A stretch of 12,903 bases of DNA from Clostridiales bacterium (GTDB lineage: Bacteria; Bacillota; Clostridia; Oscillospirales; QAMX01): the NCBI GenBank assembly GCA_016285815.1, contig JAEERN010000248.1, positions 1 through 12,903 of the forward strand. Reading direction: 5' to 3'. Shown in pieces: positions 1 to 6,584 of this stretch (position 1 is its first letter; each line of letters starts with the position of its first letter). The notes beneath the pieces were generated by a model. It ran no database searches and had not been told where the DNA came from. It saw only the letters and a list, made by a program, of their open reading frames with translations. Made by a program: the position numbers and the translations under genes.

Positions 1-132
1 CTGGCCAGGGGCTGCGGCATCCCGGTGCGGTTCGTCGGGGTCGGCGAGAAGATGGACGATCTTCTGCCCTTCGACGCCGACAGCTTCGTGGACGCGCTCT
101 TTGACCGGAAAGGATCGGAGGAGGAAGCCTGA
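1..132 (+). CDS. ftsY: Signal recognition particle receptor FtsY, C-terminal end (partial)
   Basis: Only the last 43 codons are in the window, open from base 1 and ending at TGA 130-132. The stretch reads IPVRFVGVGEKMDDLLPFDA followed by a phenylalanine/valine/alanine-rich helix. This is the highly conserved end of the SRP-type GTPase domain, where 'G.GE...DL..F' closes the NG domain of FtsY. FtsY is the membrane-associated GTPase that docks SRP-ribosome complexes at the Sec translocon. Ffh has a similar motif, but it continues into an M domain, whereas this protein stops about 20 residues later, which favours FtsY. A short acidic tail (GSEEEA) ends the protein. Its stop overlaps the rph start by one base (TGATG), so the two genes are probably cotranscribed. 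The N-terminal and GTP-binding regions cannot be judged. Confidence 0.88.
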   Translation: MARGCGIPVRFVGVGEKMDDLLPFDADSFVDALFDRKGSEEEA

Positions 133-854
133 TGCGGTACAACAACAGAGGAAAAGACCAGATCCGCCCGGTGAAGTTCACCGTCGGCTGGGGCGAATAC
201 CCTGCGGGCAGCGTTCTCATCGAGACGGGCAAGACCCGGGTGCTGTGCAGCGCCACGGTGGAGGAGCGGGTGCCGCCGCATCTGGTCGGAAGCCCGGAGG
301 GGTGGGTGACGGCGGAGTACGCCATGCTGCCCGCGGCGACCCAGACCCGCGGCAGAAGGGACATCGCCAACCTGAAGCTGGCACCGCGGAGCGCCGAGAT
401 CCAGCGGCTCATCGGCCGCTCGCTGCGCAGCGTCACGGATCTGCGCCTGCTGTGCGGCATGACGGTGACGGTGGACTGCGACGTGCTGCAGGCCGACGGA
501 GGCACGCGGACGGCGTCCATCACCGGCGGGTGGCTGGCGCTTTGGCTGGCCTGTGAAAAGCTGAAAAAACAGGGCGTCTGCCCGGCGAACCCCGTTCGCG
601 AGGAGATCGCCGCCGTTTCGGCGGGCATCGTGGGCGGCGAGGTGTTGCTGGACCTGGACTATTCCGAGGACAGCCGGGCCGACGCGGATTTCAACATGGT
701 CATGACGGCCGCGGGCCGTGTGATCGAGCTTCAGGGCACCGGCGAGGCGCGCCCCTTTTCCCGGGACGAGCTGAACGAGCTTCTGGACCTCGGGACCAAG
801 GGGATCGCGGAGCTGTGCGCGGCGCGCCGGCGCGCCTGCGGAGGACTGAAATGA
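132..854 (+). CDS. rph: Ribonuclease PH
   Basis: This 240-residue protein has the usual full length of bacterial RNase PH, the phosphate-dependent 3'-5' exoribonuclease that trims tRNA 3' ends and works on structured RNA as a hexameric ring. Visible family marks are the basic N-terminus with RGKDQIRPV, the segment GWVTAEYAMLPAATQTR around residues 57-73, RSAEIQRLIGRSLR at 86-99, the phosphate-binding GGTRTASITG at 123-132, and the acidic metal-binding stretch DLDYSEDSRADADFN at 174-188. It ends with a helix-rich C-terminus. The ATG at 132 overlaps the ftsY stop (TGATG), and the TGA at 852-854 overlaps the next ATG by four bases, so translational coupling is likely on both sides. Pairing of rph with rdgB is common in Gram-positive bacteria. 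The gene appears intact. Confidence 0.97.
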   Translation: MRYNNRGKDQIRPVKFTVGWGEYPAGSVLIETGKTRVLCSATVEERVPPHLVGSPEGWVTAEYAMLPAATQTRGRRDIANLKLAPRSAEIQRLIGRSLRSVTDLRLLCGMTVTVDCDVLQADGGTRTASITGGWLALWLACEKLKKQGVCPANPVREEIAAVSAGIVGGEVLLDLDYSEDSRADADFNMVMTAAGRVIELQGTGEARPFSRDELNELLDLGTKGIAELCAARRRACGGLK

Positions 855-1453
855 ACACGACGCTGATCGCCGCCACCAACAACCCCGCCAAGCTGAAGGA
901 GATGCGACGCATCCTGGGCGAGCTCGGCATCGAGGTCGTCACCATGGCCGAGGCGGGGCTGGATCTTCACCCCCGGGAGGACGGGCTGACCTTTGCGGAG
1001 AACGCGCGGAAAAAGGCCGAGGCCGTCTGCTCCGCCTCCGGCCGGCCGGCCATCGCCGACGATTCGGGCCTCTGCATCGACGCGCTGGGCGGCTCGCCGG
1101 GGATCTATTCCGCCCGCTACGGCGGCGAGGAGCTGGACGACGCGGCCCGGACCGAGCTGATCCTCGGCCTGATGAAGGACATCCCGCCGGAGCGGCGCAG
1201 CGCGCGCTTCCGCTGCGCCGTGTGCGTGGCGTATCCCGACGGGCGCCGCGTCGAGGCGGAGGGCCTGTGCGAGGGGCGGGTCCTGGACCGCGCCTGCGGC
1301 CACGGCGGCTTCGGGTACGATCCCATTTTCGAGGACAGCAACGGATACCGCTTCGGCGTGGTGGGAGCGGACGTCAAGGATTCCGTTTCGCACCGGCACC
1401 ACGCGCTGACGGCGCTGGCCGCCAAGCTGAAAGGAGAGGATCCGAAATGCTGA
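851..1453 (+). CDS. rdgB: XTP/dITP pyrophosphatase (RdgB/HAM1 family)
   Basis: A 200-residue nucleoside-triphosphate pyrophosphatase that hydrolyses dITP, ITP and XTP to monophosphates and so keeps deaminated purines out of DNA and RNA. Family marks are the N-terminal nucleotide-binding ATNNPAKLKE (residues 8-17), FAENARKKA at 48-56, the metal-binding ADDSGLCIDALGG at 69-81 followed by PGIYSARYGG, GFGYDPIF at 153-160, and the base-recognition SHRHHAL near 180-186. The usual FAEL segment before SHR is replaced here by FGVVGADVKDSVSHR, a mild divergence. The start chosen is ATG 851, which overlaps the rph stop in an ATGA arrangement and gives the family-typical MNTTLIAATNN. An in-frame upstream ATG at 815 would add 12 residues that no homolog is expected to have. 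The 3' end overlaps yhbY by seven bases. Confidence 0.95.
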   Translation: MNTTLIAATNNPAKLKEMRRILGELGIEVVTMAEAGLDLHPREDGLTFAENARKKAEAVCSASGRPAIADDSGLCIDALGGSPGIYSARYGGEELDDAARTELILGLMKDIPPERRSARFRCAVCVAYPDGRRVEAEGLCEGRVLDRACGHGGFGYDPIFEDSNGYRFGVVGADVKDSVSHRHHALTALAAKLKGEDPKC

Positions 1454-1743
1454 CCGGAAAACAGCGGGCCTTCCTGAGAGGAAAGGCCAATCAGATCGAG
1501 GTCGTGGCCCAGATCGGGAAGGACGGCCTGTCGCGCAGCGCCGTGTCCGGCATCGGCACCGCGCTGAAGGCGCGGGAGCTGGTCAAGGTCCGGGTCCTGC
1601 CCAACAGCGGCCTCGACACGCGGGCGGCCTGCGACGAGGTCTGCGCCGCGCTGGACGCCGAGCCCGTTCAGACCATCGGCACGATCTTCGTCCTCTTCCG
1701 GCAGAAGGACAAGGATTCTGCCTTTGAGCTTCCCAAGCCGTGA
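1447..1743 (+). CDS. yhbY: YhbY-family ribosome-associated RNA-binding protein
   Basis: A 98-residue single-domain CRM (CRS1-YhbY) protein. The domain fills almost the whole chain: MLTGKQRAFLRGKAN at the N-terminus, the RNA-contacting GKDGLS loop (GxxG type) at residues 24-29, then ALKARELVKVRV, and a final beta strand QTIGTIFVLFR. YhbY proteins associate with pre-50S particles and are thought to act in large-subunit assembly, although the exact role is unsettled. The ATG at 1447 lies inside the rdgB 3' end (7-base overlap), and the 3' end overlaps the GTG start of nadD (GTGA), which fits a coupled operon. The 16 residues after the domain (KDKDSAFELPKP and neighbours) look like an unstructured tail. 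An upstream in-frame extension reaching back to 1222 is a shadow of rdgB and was not used. Confidence 0.93.
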   Translation: MLTGKQRAFLRGKANQIEVVAQIGKDGLSRSAVSGIGTALKARELVKVRVLPNSGLDTRAACDEVCAALDAEPVQTIGTIFVLFRQKDKDSAFELPKP

Positions 1744-2345
1744 TCGGGCTTCTGGGAGGGACCTTTGACCCGCCGCACAAGGGCCACCTGTATCTGGCGC
1801 GGACCGCACGCCGGCAGCTGGGGCTGGAGCGGGTCATCCTGATCCCCGCGTATCTGCCGCCGCACAAGCAGGTCTCCGGCGGCGCCACCGCGGCCCAGCG
1901 TCTCGCCATGGCGCGGCTGGCGGCCCGCGGAAAAAAATGGATGTCCGTCAGCGACGCGGAGATTGCGCGGGAGGGGAAAAGCTATACCTACGACACCCTG
2001 ACGGAGCTTTCCGCCCGGATGCCCGGCGAGCGGTTCTGTTTTCTGTGCGGGTCGGACATGCTGGTCTCGCTGGAGCACTGGTACCGGGCGGACGAGCTGC
2101 TGCGGATGGCGGCCTTCGCGGCGCTGCCGCGGAACGAGGCGGACGCGGCGCTCATGCGGGACGCGGCCGCGCGGCTGACCGGCCAGGGCGCCGAGATCCA
2201 CCTGCTGGACGCGCCGCCCATGGAGCTGTCGTCCACGGAGTTCCGGCGGAGCCGGGACGCGGACAAGGTCCCCGCGGCGGTCTTCCGCTATATCGAGGCC
2301 CACGGTCTGTACGGGGAGGAAACGGCGCGCCAAGCGGGAAAATGA
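1740..2345 (+). CDS. nadD: Nicotinate-nucleotide adenylyltransferase
   Basis: This 201-residue enzyme transfers AMP from ATP to nicotinate mononucleotide to give deamido-NAD, an essential step of NAD synthesis. The nucleotidyltransferase signature GGTFDPPHKGHLYLA is at residues 6-20, with the HxGH histidines at 13 and 16. It is followed by the substrate loop IPAYLPPHK at 35-43. The second nucleotide-binding motif is LSSTEFRRSR near 163-172, equivalent to the usual ISSTEIR. The C-terminus FRYIEAHGLYG is typical. The start is GTG 1740, overlapping the yhbY stop by four bases. It puts only two residues before the conserved GLLGGTFDP, so the N-terminus is minimal, and no alternative start exists without running further into yhbY. 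In many Clostridia nadD is followed by yqeK, which is absent here. Confidence 0.95.
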   Translation: MIGLLGGTFDPPHKGHLYLARTARRQLGLERVILIPAYLPPHKQVSGGATAAQRLAMARLAARGKKWMSVSDAEIAREGKSYTYDTLTELSARMPGERFCFLCGSDMLVSLEHWYRADELLRMAAFAALPRNEADAALMRDAAARLTGQGAEIHLLDAPPMELSSTEFRRSRDADKVPAAVFRYIEAHGLYGEETARQAGK

Positions 2346-2428
2346 GTGATACCGTACAGGAAAAGGAAAAAGAAACCGCTGATTTGTGGGAGATTCGTCG
2401 TTGCATCGAAGGAAAAGACGGCGTATAA
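2342..2428 (+). CDS. Possible 28-residue small ORF after nadD, doubtful
   Basis: An ATG overlapping the nadD stop (ATGA) opens a 28-codon frame reading MSDTVQEKEKETADLWEIRR, then eight more residues, and ending at TAA 2426-2428. The overlap resembles the coupled junctions upstream, so translation is possible. Against it, no good Shine-Dalgarno stands at the right distance, base composition is clearly lower in GC than in the flanking genes, and the stop codon lies inside the -10 box of the LCP promoter. The product is charged, without a membrane segment or a recognisable domain. This is where yqeK sits in related operons, but the peptide shows none of the HD-domain motifs of YqeK. It may be a fortuitous frame, a leader peptide or a decayed remnant. 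Confidence 0.22.
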   Translation: MSDTVQEKEKETADLWEIRRCIEGKDGV

Positions 2429-2429
2429 T
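2401..2429 (+). promoter_or_regulatory. Sigma-A-type promoter for the LCP-rsfS-leuS unit
   Basis: TTGCAT at 2401-2406 (3 of 6 to consensus) and a perfect TATAAT at 2424-2429 are separated by 17 bases, the ideal spacing. The sequence around it is locally AT-rich within a GC-rich region. Transcription would start near 2436, leaving a leader of about 64 bases before the LCP start. The promoter lies downstream of nadD, so LCP, rsfS and leuS can be expressed separately from the ftsY-nadD run, though read-through is also possible because no terminator is visible between them. Confidence 0.7.
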
Positions 2430-2499
2430 AATAAAATCACCAACCGCGTCTGCCCGGACGTCCCGGAGAACGGGGTTCCGGCGAAAGGAAAAAACGAGT

Positions 2500-3633
2500 A
2501 TGCGTAATTATGAAAACGAATTCGAAAGCGAAAAGGGCACCGGCAAAAAGAAAAAGCTGATCATCGCCATCGTCGCGGCGGCCGCCGTCGCGGTGGTCAT
2601 CGGCGCGGTCTTTCTGATCCGGTTCCTGGTGAACTCCAACAAGCCGCCGGTCGTGAATCCGCCCGAGACGGTCTGGTCCGACGCCACCGGCGTGGTGAGC
2701 CATTACGGCACGCTGGATCCCGACGTGGTCTACGGGAGCACCTCGGTGATGACCGACGAACAGGGCAGCACCAAGTTCGTCTACACCGACGAGTCGGGCA
2801 TCATCCACGACGTGCCGACGCCGCCGACCGAGCTGGCCCGGCGGGAGGGGGTCTACACCTTCCTGCTGGTGGGCCTGGACCAGTCCAAGGCCCTGACGGA
2901 CGTCATCATGATCGCCACCTACGACACGGTGGGACAGACGATCAACGTCATGTCCATCCCCCGCGACACCTACAGCAAGGCCAACAACCGTTCCAGCGGC
3001 CTGAAGCACATCAATCTGGCCTACATGAACGGCGGCATCGAGTCGTTGCTGTACGAGGTGTACAACCTGGTCGGGTTCTATCCGGACTTTTACGTCACGG
3101 TGGACATGAACGGCTTCGTGGAAATCATCAACTACATCGGCGGCGTGTACTTCGACGTGCCCACGCGGATGTACTACAACGACAATTCCCAGAACCTGCA
3201 CATCGACATCGCCGCGGGATATCAGTGGCTGTCCGGCACGCAGGCGCTTCAGGTCTGCCGCTTCCGCAGCGGATATGTGGACGCGGACATCGGCCGCATC
3301 CGCACGCGCAACGCGTTTTTGAAGGCCGCCGCCGAGCAGATGCTGGACGGGGCCACCGCGATCCGGGCCGCGGAGATCGCAGGCGCGGTCTACGACAACG
3401 TGACGACCGGCATGAAGAAGACCGATCTGGTCTGGTTCGCCAAGAGCGCAGTGTCCGTGAAGCCCTCTGATATCAACTTCATCACCTTCCCCGGCGGTCC
3501 CGCCAAGGACTCGGGGATGTGGATCCCTTATCCCAACGAGCTGCTGCGGACGATCAACGAGTCCTTCAACCCGTATACCAGCGACATCGTCACCATCAAT
3601 GTGGTCCAGCGCAGCGAGAATTACGGAAAATGA
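2500..3633 (+). CDS. LytR-CpsA-Psr (LCP) family cell-wall glycopolymer ligase
   Basis: A 377-residue membrane-anchored protein with a short charged cytoplasmic N-terminus (KKKK), one transmembrane helix at about residues 20-43, a linker of about 75 residues, and an extracellular LCP domain from about 118 to 285. LCP enzymes transfer lipid-linked glycopolymers such as teichoic acids or capsule onto peptidoglycan. Visible LCP marks are FLLVGLDQ at 121-128, TDVIMIATYD at 133-142 (metal/pyrophosphate Asp), MSIPRDTY at 151-158, KHINLAY at 169-175, the RFRS segment at 254-257, and GYVDADIGRIRTRNAFL at 258-274 with the conserved Asp and Arg residues. ATG 2500 is preceded by AAAGGA at 2484-2489, 10 bases away, and starts just before the membrane helix. 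An upstream GTG at 2386 lies before the promoter -10 box and was rejected. The C-terminus overlaps an ATG upstream of rsfS. The glycopolymer substrate cannot be told. Confidence 0.92.
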   Translation: MRNYENEFESEKGTGKKKKLIIAIVAAAAVAVVIGAVFLIRFLVNSNKPPVVNPPETVWSDATGVVSHYGTLDPDVVYGSTSVMTDEQGSTKFVYTDESGIIHDVPTPPTELARREGVYTFLLVGLDQSKALTDVIMIATYDTVGQTINVMSIPRDTYSKANNRSSGLKHINLAYMNGGIESLLYEVYNLVGFYPDFYVTVDMNGFVEIINYIGGVYFDVPTRMYYNDNSQNLHIDIAAGYQWLSGTQALQVCRFRSGYVDADIGRIRTRNAFLKAAAEQMLDGATAIRAAEIAGAVYDNVTTGMKKTDLVWFAKSAVSVKPSDINFITFPGGPAKDSGMWIPYPNELLRTINESFNPYTSDIVTINVVQRSENYGK

Positions 3634-3637
3634 CGCC

Positions 3638-3646
3638 GGAGGAGAG
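3638..3646 (+). promoter_or_regulatory. Ribosome binding site that sets the rsfS start
   Basis: GGAGGAGAG lies just after the LCP stop. Its AGGAG core at 3640-3644 is 6 bases before ATG 3651. The competing ATG at 3630, which overlaps the LCP stop, has no comparable site, so initiation at 3651 is favoured. Confidence 0.75.
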
Positions 3647-3650
3647 AGCT

Positions 3651-3998
3651 ATGACGCCGGAAGAGACCGCAAGGATCGCCGTGGAGGCCGCCCTTGACAA
3701 AAAAGCGGGGGATCTCCGTCTGCTGCGCGTGACGGAGCTTACGACGCTGGCCGACTATTACGTGATCTGCACGGGCACGTCCAACACCCAGATGCGCGCC
3801 ATCGCCGATTCGGTGGACAAGGCGCTGTCGGAAAAGGGGCTGCCGCCGCTGCACGAGGAGGGACACGGCTCGTCCAGCTGGGTCCTGCTGGATTTCGGGA
3901 CCGTCATCGTGCACATCTTCAACCGGGAAGTGCGCGAGTTCTATTCGCTGGAGCGGCTCTGGTCCGACGCGGAAGCGGTGGACCCGGCCTCGCTTTGA
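3651..3998 (+). CDS. rsfS: Ribosomal silencing factor RsfS
   Basis: A 115-residue protein of the RsfS/Iojap family and typical family length. RsfS binds ribosomal protein uL14 on the 50S subunit and blocks joining with 30S, lowering translation in poor conditions. Family marks run the full length: LADYYVICTGTSNTQMRAIAD in the first half, then the block SSWVLLDFGTVIVHIF and the closing REFYSLERLWSDAE. ATG 3651 is chosen for its strong Shine-Dalgarno. A start at ATG 3630 would overlap the LCP stop (ATGA) and add MTPEERA, a near copy of the following MTPEETA, which comes from a 21-base imperfect tandem duplication. In related operons rsfS usually follows yqeK directly or via an LCP gene. Here LCP precedes it and yqeK is missing. 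The TGA stop lies 41 bases before the leuS start. Confidence 0.93.
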   Translation: MTPEETARIAVEAALDKKAGDLRLLRVTELTTLADYYVICTGTSNTQMRAIADSVDKALSEKGLPPLHEEGHGSSSWVLLDFGTVIVHIFNREVREFYSLERLWSDAEAVDPASL

Positions 3999-4023
3999 AA
4001 AGCAAAGACAGATTGATTCGTTT

Positions 4024-4030
4024 GGAAGGA
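4024..4030 (+). promoter_or_regulatory. Ribosome binding site that sets the leuS start
   Basis: GGAAGGA ends 9 bases before ATG 4040. It supports that start over an in-frame TTG at 3995, which would add 15 residues (KSKDRLIRLEGSVN) not expected in LeuRS. Confidence 0.65.
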
Positions 4031-4039
4031 AGCGTTAAC

Positions 4040-6457
4040 ATGGACTATTCCCGTCACGCGGAGATCGACAAGAAGTGGCAGGACAGATGGTATTCCCAAA
4101 AGGTGTTCCACGCGGAGGACCAGTCGGACAAGCCGAACTTCTTCGCGCTGATCGAATTCCCGTATCCGTCCGGCATCGGCCTGCACGTGGGCCACACCAG
4201 GCCCTATACCGCCATGGACGTGCTGGCGCGGAAGCTGCGCATGGACGGCAAGAACGTGCTGTTCCCCATCGGGTGGGACGCTTTCGGCCTGCCGGCGGAG
4301 AACTTCGCCATCAAGCACAAGATCCACCCGTCCGAGGCCATGTCCCGCAACGTTGCGAATTTCCGCAAGCAGGCCATGGCGCTGGGGTACAGCTTCGACT
4401 GGGACCGGGAGGTCAACACCACCGACCCGTCGTTCTACCGCTGGACCCAGTGGATCTTCATCCAGCTTTTCAAGAGAGGGCTGGCCTACAAGAAAAAGAT
4501 GAGCGTCAACTGGTGCACCTCGTGTCTGTGCGTCAAGGCCAACGAAGAGGTCGTCGACGGGACCTGTGAGATCTGCGGCGCGCCGGTCATCCGCAAGGAG
4601 AAAGAGCAGTGGATGCTGCGCATCACGGACTATGCCGACAAGCTCATCGAGGGGCTGGACCGGGTGGACTTCCCGGCCCGGGTCAAGACCCAGCAGATCA
4701 ACTGGATCGGCCGGTCCACCGGCGCCGAGCTGGACTTTTCCACCACGGCGGGGGACAAGCTGACCGTGTTCACCACCCGGCCCGACACCGTGTTCGGCGT
4801 CACCTATATGGTCATCTCGCCGGAGCATCCTCTGATCGACAAGTGGGCCGGCCGGCTGGCGAACTTCGACGAGGTCGCCGCCTATCGCCGCGCCGCCGCG
4901 CTGAAGAGCGACTTCGAGCGCAGCGAGCTGGCCAAGGAGAAGACCGGCGTCCGGCTGGACGGCGTGGCCGCCGTCAACCCCGCCACCGGCGGCGAGATCC
5001 CGATTTTCGTTTCGGACTACGTCCTGATGAGCTACGGCACGGGCGCCATCATGGCCGTTCCGGCCCACGACACCCGCGACTATGACTTCGCCAAGGCCTT
5101 CGGTCTTCCCATCATCGAGGTGGTGGCCGGCGGCAACGTGGAAGAGGCGGCCTTTACCGACTGTGAGACCGGCGTCATGGTCAACTCCGGGATGCTGAAC
5201 GGGCTTTCCGTGGAAGAGGCCAAGAAGAAGATCGTCGAATGGATGACCGAAAAGGGCCTCGGCAAGCAAAAGGTCAACTATAAGTTGCGCGACTGGATCT
5301 TTGCCCGTCAGCGCTATTGGGGCGAGCCCATCCCGGTGGTCTGGTGCGACCGCTGCGGCAAGTACGTTCCTGTGCCCGAGGACCAGCTTCCCGTGACCCT
5401 GCCCGAGGTCCAGAACTACGAGCCCACCACCACGGGCGAGTCGCCCCTGTCCAAGGTGGAGGAGTGGGTCAACACCACGTGTCCCGTCTGCGGCGGGCCG
5501 GCGCGGCGCGAGACCGACACCATGCCTCAGTGGGCCGGGTCGTCGTGGTACTATCTGCGGTATACCGATCCGAAAAACGACAAGGCGCTGGCCTCGCCCG
5601 AGGCGCTGGCCCGCTGGACGCCGGTGGACTGGTACAACGGCGGCATGGAGCACACCACCCTGCACCTGCTGTATTCGCGCTTCTGGCACAAGTTTTTGTA
5701 TGACATCGGCGTGGTGCCCACGGACGAGCCTTACAAAAAGCGCACGAGCCACGGCATGATCCTGGGCGAGGACGGCGAGAAGATGTCCAAGAGCCGCGGG
5801 AACGGCGTGGATCCCGACCAGGTCATCGCCGAGTACGGCGCGGACACGCTGCGGCTGTACATCATGTTCATCGGCGACTTTGAGAAGACGGCCCGCTGGA
5901 ACAGCGCCGCCGTCCGCGGCTGTCAGCGGTTCATCGACCGCGTCTGCGGCCTGTACGACCGGATGATCCCGGGAGACGCGGTCCGGCCCGAGCACGAGCT
6001 GGGCGTGAACCGGACGGTCCGCAAGGTCGGCGCGGACATCATGGAGATGAAGTTCAACACGGCCATCGCCGCGCTGATGACGCTGGTCAACGAGTTCTGC
6101 GACGGCGGGGACATCAACCGCGCGGAGATGAAGATCCTGCTGAAGTTGCTGGCGCCCTTCGCCCCGCACATCTGCGAAGAGCTGTGGGAGGGCTTCGGCG
6201 AGGGCCTCATCGCGCAGGCCTCGTGGCCGGCGTACGACGAGAGCAAGACCGTGGAGGACAGCGTCACCGTGGCGGTCCAGATCAACGGCAAGCTCCGCGC
6301 CGCCGTCAGGATGCCCCGGGACTGCGAGAACGCCGACATGATCGCCGCGGCCAAGGCGGATCCCAAGATCGCCGCCGCGCTGGAGGGCGTTTCCATCGTC
6401 CGCGAGATCGCCGTCCGCAACAAGATTGTCAACTTCGTCGTCCGGCCCGGGAAATAA
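4040..6457 (+). CDS. leuS: Leucyl-tRNA synthetase
   Basis: An 805-residue class I synthetase that charges tRNA-Leu, full length and intact. The HIGH motif appears as HVGH at residues 49-52 inside PYPSGIGLHVGHTRPYTAMD, and the second signature as KMSKSRGN starting at 581. A zinc-knuckle CTSC (159-162) is completed by CEIC (176-179), and a further CxxC pair is at 436/439 and 481/484. The editing domain (CP1) shows TTRPDT at 245-250 and MAVPAHDTRDYDFA with the conserved editing-site aspartate at 344, so post-transfer editing should be functional. The variant GIGLHVGHTRPYT differs from the Escherichia coli LHMGHVRNYT and is the form found in many other bacteria. The C-terminal small domain ends VRNKIVNFVVRPGK. 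Only 41 bases separate it from rsfS, so there is no room for a T-box leader. Confidence 0.98.
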   Translation: MDYSRHAEIDKKWQDRWYSQKVFHAEDQSDKPNFFALIEFPYPSGIGLHVGHTRPYTAMDVLARKLRMDGKNVLFPIGWDAFGLPAENFAIKHKIHPSEAMSRNVANFRKQAMALGYSFDWDREVNTTDPSFYRWTQWIFIQLFKRGLAYKKKMSVNWCTSCLCVKANEEVVDGTCEICGAPVIRKEKEQWMLRITDYADKLIEGLDRVDFPARVKTQQINWIGRSTGAELDFSTTAGDKLTVFTTRPDTVFGVTYMVISPEHPLIDKWAGRLANFDEVAAYRRAAALKSDFERSELAKEKTGVRLDGVAAVNPATGGEIPIFVSDYVLMSYGTGAIMAVPAHDTRDYDFAKAFGLPIIEVVAGGNVEEAAFTDCETGVMVNSGMLNGLSVEEAKKKIVEWMTEKGLGKQKVNYKLRDWIFARQRYWGEPIPVVWCDRCGKYVPVPEDQLPVTLPEVQNYEPTTTGESPLSKVEEWVNTTCPVCGGPARRETDTMPQWAGSSWYYLRYTDPKNDKALASPEALARWTPVDWYNGGMEHTTLHLLYSRFWHKFLYDIGVVPTDEPYKKRTSHGMILGEDGEKMSKSRGNGVDPDQVIAEYGADTLRLYIMFIGDFEKTARWNSAAVRGCQRFIDRVCGLYDRMIPGDAVRPEHELGVNRTVRKVGADIMEMKFNTAIAALMTLVNEFCDGGDINRAEMKILLKLLAPFAPHICEELWEGFGEGLIAQASWPAYDESKTVEDSVTVAVQINGKLRAAVRMPRDCENADMIAAAKADPKIAAALEGVSIVREIAVRNKIVNFVVRPGK

Positions 6458-6500
6458 GTTGTTACGAAACAATTAATTTGCCCCGGCGCGGTTTTGCCAG

Positions 6501-6529
6501 TTGACATTTCCGGTATTATCGTGTATAAT
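6501..6529 (+). promoter_or_regulatory. Perfect-consensus sigma-A promoter for rpsU
   Basis: TTGACA at 6501-6506 and TATAAT at 6524-6529 both match consensus exactly, with a 17-base spacer. The expected start is near 6536, giving a leader of about 50 bases. This is the strongest promoter in the window and fits high expression of a ribosomal protein gene. Confidence 0.93.
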
Positions 6530-6532
6530 ACC
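6512..6532. promoter_or_regulatory. Palindrome over the rpsU -10 box, possible operator
   Basis: GGTATTAT (6512-6519) and ATAATACC (6525-6532) form a perfect 8-base inverted repeat around a 5-base centre. The right arm overlaps the -10 hexamer, so a dimeric protein bound here would block RNA polymerase. The sequence alone does not identify a regulator. Part of the symmetry could simply come from the AT-rich -10 box. Confidence 0.4.
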
Positions 6533-6584
6533 AAAACAGCGGAAGCCGTTTATTCTAATCGATTCCGGGGGGAGGGATAAACAA

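Noticed and set aside
815..850. ATG at 815 for rdgB
   Set aside because: It would overlap rph by 40 bases and add residues absent from the family. ATG 851 forms the usual ATGA junction.
2386..2499. GTG start at 2386 for the LCP protein
   Set aside because: It lies upstream of the -10 box of the gene's own promoter and adds 38 Arg/Lys-rich residues before the normal LCP N-terminus. ATG 2500 has a good ribosome binding site.
3995..4039. TTG start at 3995 for leuS
   Set aside because: It overlaps the rsfS stop but adds 15 atypical residues. ATG 4040 with GGAAGGA fits LeuRS homologs.
3941..6472. Very long open frame on the minus strand opposite leuS
   Set aside because: GC-rich codons on the plus strand rarely make stops on the opposite strand. 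The protein is Arg/His/Val-rich without motifs, while leuS on the plus strand is unmistakable.
6457..6474. AT-rich hairpin after leuS as a terminator
   Set aside because: AGTTGTT and AACAATT pair over about 7 weak base pairs, including a G-U, with no U run. Too unstable to call a terminator.
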